A program made the position numbers and the translations under genes. Below, piece by piece: positions 60,377 through 64,000 of a DNA stretch of 64,000 nt. The stretch lies in the NCBI RefSeq assembly GCF_900109515.1, contig NZ_FOBD01000016.1, positions 62,001 through 126,000 of the forward strand, given 5' to 3'. Below the pieces are notes generated by a model, which worked only from the letters and a program-made list of their open reading frames with translations, ran no database searches and had not been told where the DNA came from. The DNA comes from Paenibacillus sp. OK003. GTDB lineage: Bacteria; Bacillota; Bacilli; Paenibacillales; Paenibacillaceae. Each line of letters starts with the position of its first letter. The stretch's first letter is position 1.

Positions 60377-61450
60377 TTAAAAGAAAATGCTCAGGGCTGT
60401 CATCATTTCTCGGAATGAAATGGCGTATCGGTCAGGTGAGAAGGAGATGGCCATATGCTGTCTGCCTTGAATACGGATATATTCCCGCAGCTCTTTGTTG
60501 CTCATAAGGTCTACGGCTTCAGCTACAGCGGTGTTTACGTTGCCAATCGGATAGAATTTTCCCGTTCTGTTATGTGTAATAAAGGAACGTACGCCATCCG
60601 AATCTGTACTGAGTACCGGGCAGCCGCAGCTGATGGCTTCAGCAACGGCGTATCCAAAGCCTTCAAGCAGGGATGTGGACAGCATAATCCCTCCGGAAGC
60701 TGCAATCATGGAGTAAAAAGTAGGCATCTCGGAATGAGGGACATTGATAAAGATGCCAATCCGATCCTCAAGCCCATATTCTGCGAGCATGTGCCGGAAC
60801 ATCACCTCATCTTTTGGATTAGCCAAGGTGGGATCGTGGAACAACCATAGTCTGGCTTCCGGAATTTGTTTAATAATTTCGCTGGATATCATCAAATACT
60901 CCCGCCAGTTTTTGTTGTGTTCAAGCCTTCCCACCCATGCAAGTACCGGATAGGGAGGGGTGTCCACCGATATTGGGGCAAAGGTATTGGTATCCAGCAT
61001 ATTGGGAATGACAAACCGATGAAGCCATGGACACATATGAATGAACAGTTCCAGTAAATGGTCCGTTGGAGGTATGACCGCCGCATTACAGTTGGCTTGC
61101 AGATAAGGTATCCCCATCTGAATAGTTTCCAAAGCCTGTTCACGCGTCCCAAGTCCCTGTGCTTCATAGATAATGCGTCCTGTATACCCGAGGGCTCTTA
61201 ATCTGCCAGGCATGGCAATATCGGAGGTAACAATAATGGCATCATAACGATGATGATGAATCAAACTGTGAATTTCCTCATCACTGGAAGCGGTGAAGAC
61301 CGGCGTGCTGGTATTGTTCTGCATTCCCGAGCCAGGGTACAGATACAACACATGCGCTTCGATGCCATGGCGTTGCAGAACGGCTGTACGCAATCGGTTT
61401 AAAGTATCCACACCGCCGCTTGGAACAAAAAATGTGAATAGTACTTTCAC
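60377..61450 (-). CDS. GT4-family glycosyltransferase
   Basis: A 357-residue GT-B enzyme: VKVLFTFFVPSGGVDTLNRLR, WVGRLEHNKNWREYL, and the donor site STSLLEGFGYAVAEAISCGCPVLSTDSDG. The GTG at 61450 is chosen, as AGAGGGTGA lies 4-5 bases before it and the protein then starts with the standard first beta strand; the frame to 61549 adds 33 residues without family likeness. It is separated from the main glycan block by the drug exporter and could belong to it or act elsewhere in the envelope. No sporulation-type -10 was found. Confidence 0.83.
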   Translation of the reverse strand: MKVLFTFFVPSGGVDTLNRLRTAVLQRHGIEAHVLYLYPGSGMQNNTSTPVFTASSDEEIHSLIHHHRYDAIIVTSDIAMPGRLRALGYTGRIIYEAQGLGTREQALETIQMGIPYLQANCNAAVIPPTDHLLELFIHMCPWLHRFVIPNMLDTNTFAPISVDTPPYPVLAWVGRLEHNKNWREYLMISSEIIKQIPEARLWLFHDPTLANPKDEVMFRHMLAEYGLEDRIGIFINVPHSEMPTFYSMIAASGGIMLSTSLLEGFGYAVAEAISCGCPVLSTDSDGVRSFITHNRTGKFYPIGNVNTAVAEAVDLMSNKELREYIRIQGRQHMAISFSPDRYAISFREMMTALSIFF

Positions 61451-61698
61451 ACGGTTCACCCTCTGACTTTTGTGCAGGTGCTCATGCTCCTGTATTGTAA
61501 GGTACGTTGCCCCAGAGTGCAGGGTGTGGGTGAATGAAGTGTTGTTCACATTTTAGACACATATTTTTAAGCTCTCTTTTAAGTGACTTTAAGCTGCATT
61601 TAGGATACAGCACGTAAGATACAAGGAACTTCCCGTGTTGACCATCTGAAGAAAGCGATGATGGCACACGGGTATTTTAACGGGAAAGGATGAATGAT

Positions 61699-62820
61699 GT
61701 GCTCGAAGTGAAACAGGTAAGCAAAGTATTTGATGGACGGCGCGGCGTACATCAACTGGATTTCACAATGGAGCGCGGAGAGATTGTTGGATTTTTGGGA
61801 CCGAACGGTGCCGGGAAAACGACAACGATGCGAATGATTACGGGCTATTTGCATCCAACAGAAGGCTCCATTGCAGTGGATGGCATATCGGTGCACGATC
61901 AGGGCAGGAGCGTCCGTTCCAAGATCGGTTATCTGCCAGAGACACCGCCGCTTTATCCGGATATGACGGTACAGTCGTATCTGAAATTCGTCGCTAATCT
62001 GAGGGATGTCCCGACACGTGAAGTGAAACTGCGGATCAGTGAGATGGTGAGCAGGCTGGGTCTTCAAGGTCGCGAAAAGCAACTGGTTCGCGGACTGTCC
62101 AAAGGATACAAGCAGCGTCTGGGTCTGGCTGGAGCCATTATTCACAAACCGGATCTGCTCGTGCTGGATGAGCCGACTTCAGGACTCGATCCAAATCAGA
62201 TTATGGAGATACGGGATTTGATCCGTGAACTGGGTGAGAACCATACAGTGCTGCTCAGTACACATATTTTGCCGGAAGTGAGCGCGCTTTGTAATCGCAT
62301 GTTGATTATTAATCAGGGACAGCTCGTATTGGACGGTTCACCGCAGCATTTTGGCTCAGCGATGGGAGACCAGTTCAAGGTGTCCATCGAAGTGAAGGCA
62401 ACAGAGCAGCAATTACATAATGTGCTGACACCATGGGAGAAGGTACGGAGCGAAGTCATTCATGCAGCAGATGGACAGGCATCCACGGGTTCTGCTGATA
62501 CGGTCAAAATGCTACTTACGGGTGAATCTTCCGAAGATTTCCGGGAAGAGCTGTTCTACCTTTTGTCTGGTGCAGGCTTGCCGATCCTGGAGATGAAAAA
62601 AGAAAATCTCAGTCTGGAACAGATTTTCCTGAAGCTGACCACAACGGAAACGGAATCCGAAGCGGAACTGGCAACGCTGGAGACTGAAACTGATAAAGTG
62701 CAGATCGCCAATCAGGCGACAGATGAAGAGGCCAATTCGGACACCACTTCAGATCAGAAGCAGTCGACTAAGTCCGAGAGCGCTCCATCTGATTCCCATA
62801 CAGGGGAGGGTTCCAAATGA
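61699..62820 (+). CDS. ABC transporter ATPase, GldA type
   Basis: A 373-residue ATPase. Walker A is GPNGAGKTTTM, the signature LSKGYKQRLGLAGAI, Walker B LLVLDEPTSGLDPNQ, and the switch is STHILPEV. After about residue 310 comes an acidic Thr/Glu/Asp-rich tail of some 60 residues, unusual for the family and probably disordered. AAAGGA is 8 bases before GTG 61699; ATG 61690 overlaps that site. The following permease and GldG-like gene make this a GldA/GldF/GldG-type set, found widely outside gliding bacteria with unknown substrate. The stop overlaps the next start. Confidence 0.85.
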   Translation: MLEVKQVSKVFDGRRGVHQLDFTMERGEIVGFLGPNGAGKTTTMRMITGYLHPTEGSIAVDGISVHDQGRSVRSKIGYLPETPPLYPDMTVQSYLKFVANLRDVPTREVKLRISEMVSRLGLQGREKQLVRGLSKGYKQRLGLAGAIIHKPDLLVLDEPTSGLDPNQIMEIRDLIRELGENHTVLLSTHILPEVSALCNRMLIINQGQLVLDGSPQHFGSAMGDQFKVSIEVKATEQQLHNVLTPWEKVRSEVIHAADGQASTGSADTVKMLLTGESSEDFREELFYLLSGAGLPILEMKKENLSLEQIFLKLTTTETESEAELATLETETDKVQIANQATDEEANSDTTSDQKQSTKSESAPSDSHTGEGSK

Positions 62821-63533
62821 GACGAATGATGGCGGTTTGCCATAAAGAACTGCAGGCATACTTCCTGTCACCGACGTCGTATTTCGCGTTTGCCGTATAT
62901 GTACTGATGACAAGTTTGCTGTTCTATTCCAGCTTTGTGTATTACCAGCCAAGTATTGTGGATTATCGCCTGGTGCTGGGAGACACGTTATCCATGCTGC
63001 TGTTTGTGGTGCCGTTGCTGACGATGCGACTGGTCGCAGAGGAATTCCGGCAGGGAACGGACGAACTGTTGTTGACTTCTCCTGCACGGGTGACCGAGAT
63101 TATTTTCGGTAAATATTTGGCGTCCCTCGCCATTCTTGTTGTACTTATTCTGTGCAGTCTCGTTTACCCGTTTATTATGTCCTTCTTTGGTGAACTGGAT
63201 CTGACATCCGTATGGTTGTCTGCACTGGGTCTCTTTTTCCTGGGCGGCACCATGATGGCAATTGGACTGTTTGCTTCCACGTTATCTCAGCACCAGATGG
63301 TGTCTGCGGTAGCCGGTTTTATTATTTTGCTCGTATTGTGGATGCTTGATTCATTTGCAGGCAATTCCGGATCTACGTTACAGCAATGGCTGGACCCGTT
63401 TGCGCTGACGAACCGGTTTGACAGCTTCACGAAGGGTGTACTCAGTGGCCCAGATATATTGTATTACGTGACGCTCTCAGGTGTGTTTCTGCTGTTAAGC
63501 ATTCAAATTGTGGAACGGAAGCGGTGGAGGTGA
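62817..63533 (+). CDS. ABC transporter permease, GldF type
   Basis: A 238-residue membrane protein with six hydrophobic segments. It opens MMAVCHKELQAYFLSPTSYFAFAVYVLM and has LVVPLLTMRLVAEEFRQGTDELLLTSPARVTEIIFGKYLA, a strong mark of the GldF/ABC-2 permease group. Its ATG overlaps the ATPase stop. It would form the transmembrane part of the complex. Confidence 0.87.
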   Translation: MRRMMAVCHKELQAYFLSPTSYFAFAVYVLMTSLLFYSSFVYYQPSIVDYRLVLGDTLSMLLFVVPLLTMRLVAEEFRQGTDELLLTSPARVTEIIFGKYLASLAILVVLILCSLVYPFIMSFFGELDLTSVWLSALGLFFLGGTMMAIGLFASTLSQHQMVSAVAGFIILLVLWMLDSFAGNSGSTLQQWLDPFALTNRFDSFTKGVLSGPDILYYVTLSGVFLLLSIQIVERKRWR

Positions 63534-63537
63534 GAAG

Positions 63538-64000
63538 ATGAAAAAATGGTTGAGTCATACCAACAGTACCGTGCTGTCTGTAGCGGTGGTTGGCATCTTT
63601 ATTTTGCTGACCCTGTTTCTGAATTCGCTTGGCGGCTTCCAACTGGATCTGACCTCGAATAAACAATACACCTTGTCAGATCAGTCTCTTACCGCGATCA
63701 AAAACGTAAAAGAAGACGTCAACATTCTGGTGTTAACCGTTGAAAATGCGAATAATACGGTCTTGAACCGCGAAGTATCGGATATGGTTCAGGAATATAC
63801 GAAACGCAACAGCAAACTGACGATGAAGCAATACAATCTGACGCAGGAGCCTACGCTGGCCTCCAAATATGGCATCACAGGCAGCTCCATTGTATTAGAG
63901 CAGGGTGATCAGCATAAAGTCATTGATATCGCCAGTCTGTTCACGGCTGTCGGGGATGGAAGCGATGGATCGTACCAGTTCACAGGTGAGGAAAAATTGA
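63538..64000 (+). CDS. GldG-family protein (partial, runs off the window)
   Basis: The first 154 residues of a longer protein. One membrane span near residues 13-33 (VLSVAVVGIFILLTLFLNSL) is followed by FQLDLTSNKQYTLSDQSLTAIKNVKEDVNILVLT, the start of the extracytoplasmic GldG/IFT52-like domain. GTGGAGGTGAGAAG precedes the ATG, 4 bases after the permease stop, so it is the third gene of the operon. The frame is open at the window end. Confidence 0.85.
   Translation, partial: MKKWLSHTNSTVLSVAVVGIFILLTLFLNSLGGFQLDLTSNKQYTLSDQSLTAIKNVKEDVNILVLTVENANNTVLNREVSDMVQEYTKRNSKLTMKQYNLTQEPTLASKYGITGSSIVLEQGDQHKVIDIASLFTAVGDGSDGSYQFTGEEKL

Overview
The window reads as chromosome of a spore-forming Bacillota, most likely Paenibacillus. 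GC is moderate, Shine-Dalgarno sites are strong (AGGAGG-type), GTG and TTG starts occur, and the gene content fits: EcsAB, a YjcZ-type sporulation miniprotein, a YheC/D spore-coat ATP-grasp protein, CgeB-type spore glycosyltransferases, an M4 bacillolysin, Zur boxes and a zinc-independent S14 paralog. No rRNA, tRNA, CRISPR array, prophage or intact insertion sequence was seen.

Layout. 1-9.8 kb holds housekeeping and regulatory genes: ecsAB, yjcZ, an aminotransferase, a PNPOx-like protein divergent from a MocR regulator that lacks its PLP lysine, an AraC regulator, psd, and a YheC/D protein. 10.2-14.6 kb is one 1488-aa protein made of about 109 ten-residue repeats. 14.8-16.4 kb is a secreted neutral protease on the minus strand. 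17.1-24.0 kb is a first glycosyltransferase block: three GT2, a short RmlA-like nucleotidyltransferase, a GT-D protein and a larger GT2.

24.3-40.7 kb is metabolic: glutaredoxin; a probable organosulfur operon (two luciferase-like monooxygenases, Dpp-type binding protein and permeases, FMN reductase, LysR, M20 hydrolase); a Zur-controlled section with a broken CntF fragment, a CntE-like exporter, a CobW/ZagA GTPase and the S14 paralog; then a molybdate section (HTH/periplasmic-binding-fold regulator, ModA, ModB, no ModC). 40.8-45.4 kb has a GNAT enzyme, a small unknown and a cystine-type ABC importer.

45.5-58.6 kb is a second surface-glycan block: three tiny related helical proteins, a basic Gly/Tyr-repeat protein, two CgeB-like proteins, GT4 enzymes, a three-enzyme route to an acetamido-6-deoxy-L-hexose (2-epimerase, 4,6-dehydratase, reductase), a further SDR, two tandem GT2s and a GT4 with a coupled 57-aa gene. 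58.8-64 kb has a DHA2 drug exporter, another GT4 and the start of a GldA/GldF/GldG-type ABC system.

The most interesting reading is that the giant repeat protein and the two glycan blocks form one sporulation-timed surface glycoprotein system. Many cluster proteins share a Lys/Arg-rich end and a Gly/Tyr motif (GYxxGYxxG-like), and several transcription units have CATANNNTA, the sigma-K type -10, 35-45 bases before the start codon. Other strong points are the deletion scar of a cnt metallophore operon and a 151-bp palindromic element present twice, each time just upstream of a regulator gene and in the same orientation to it.
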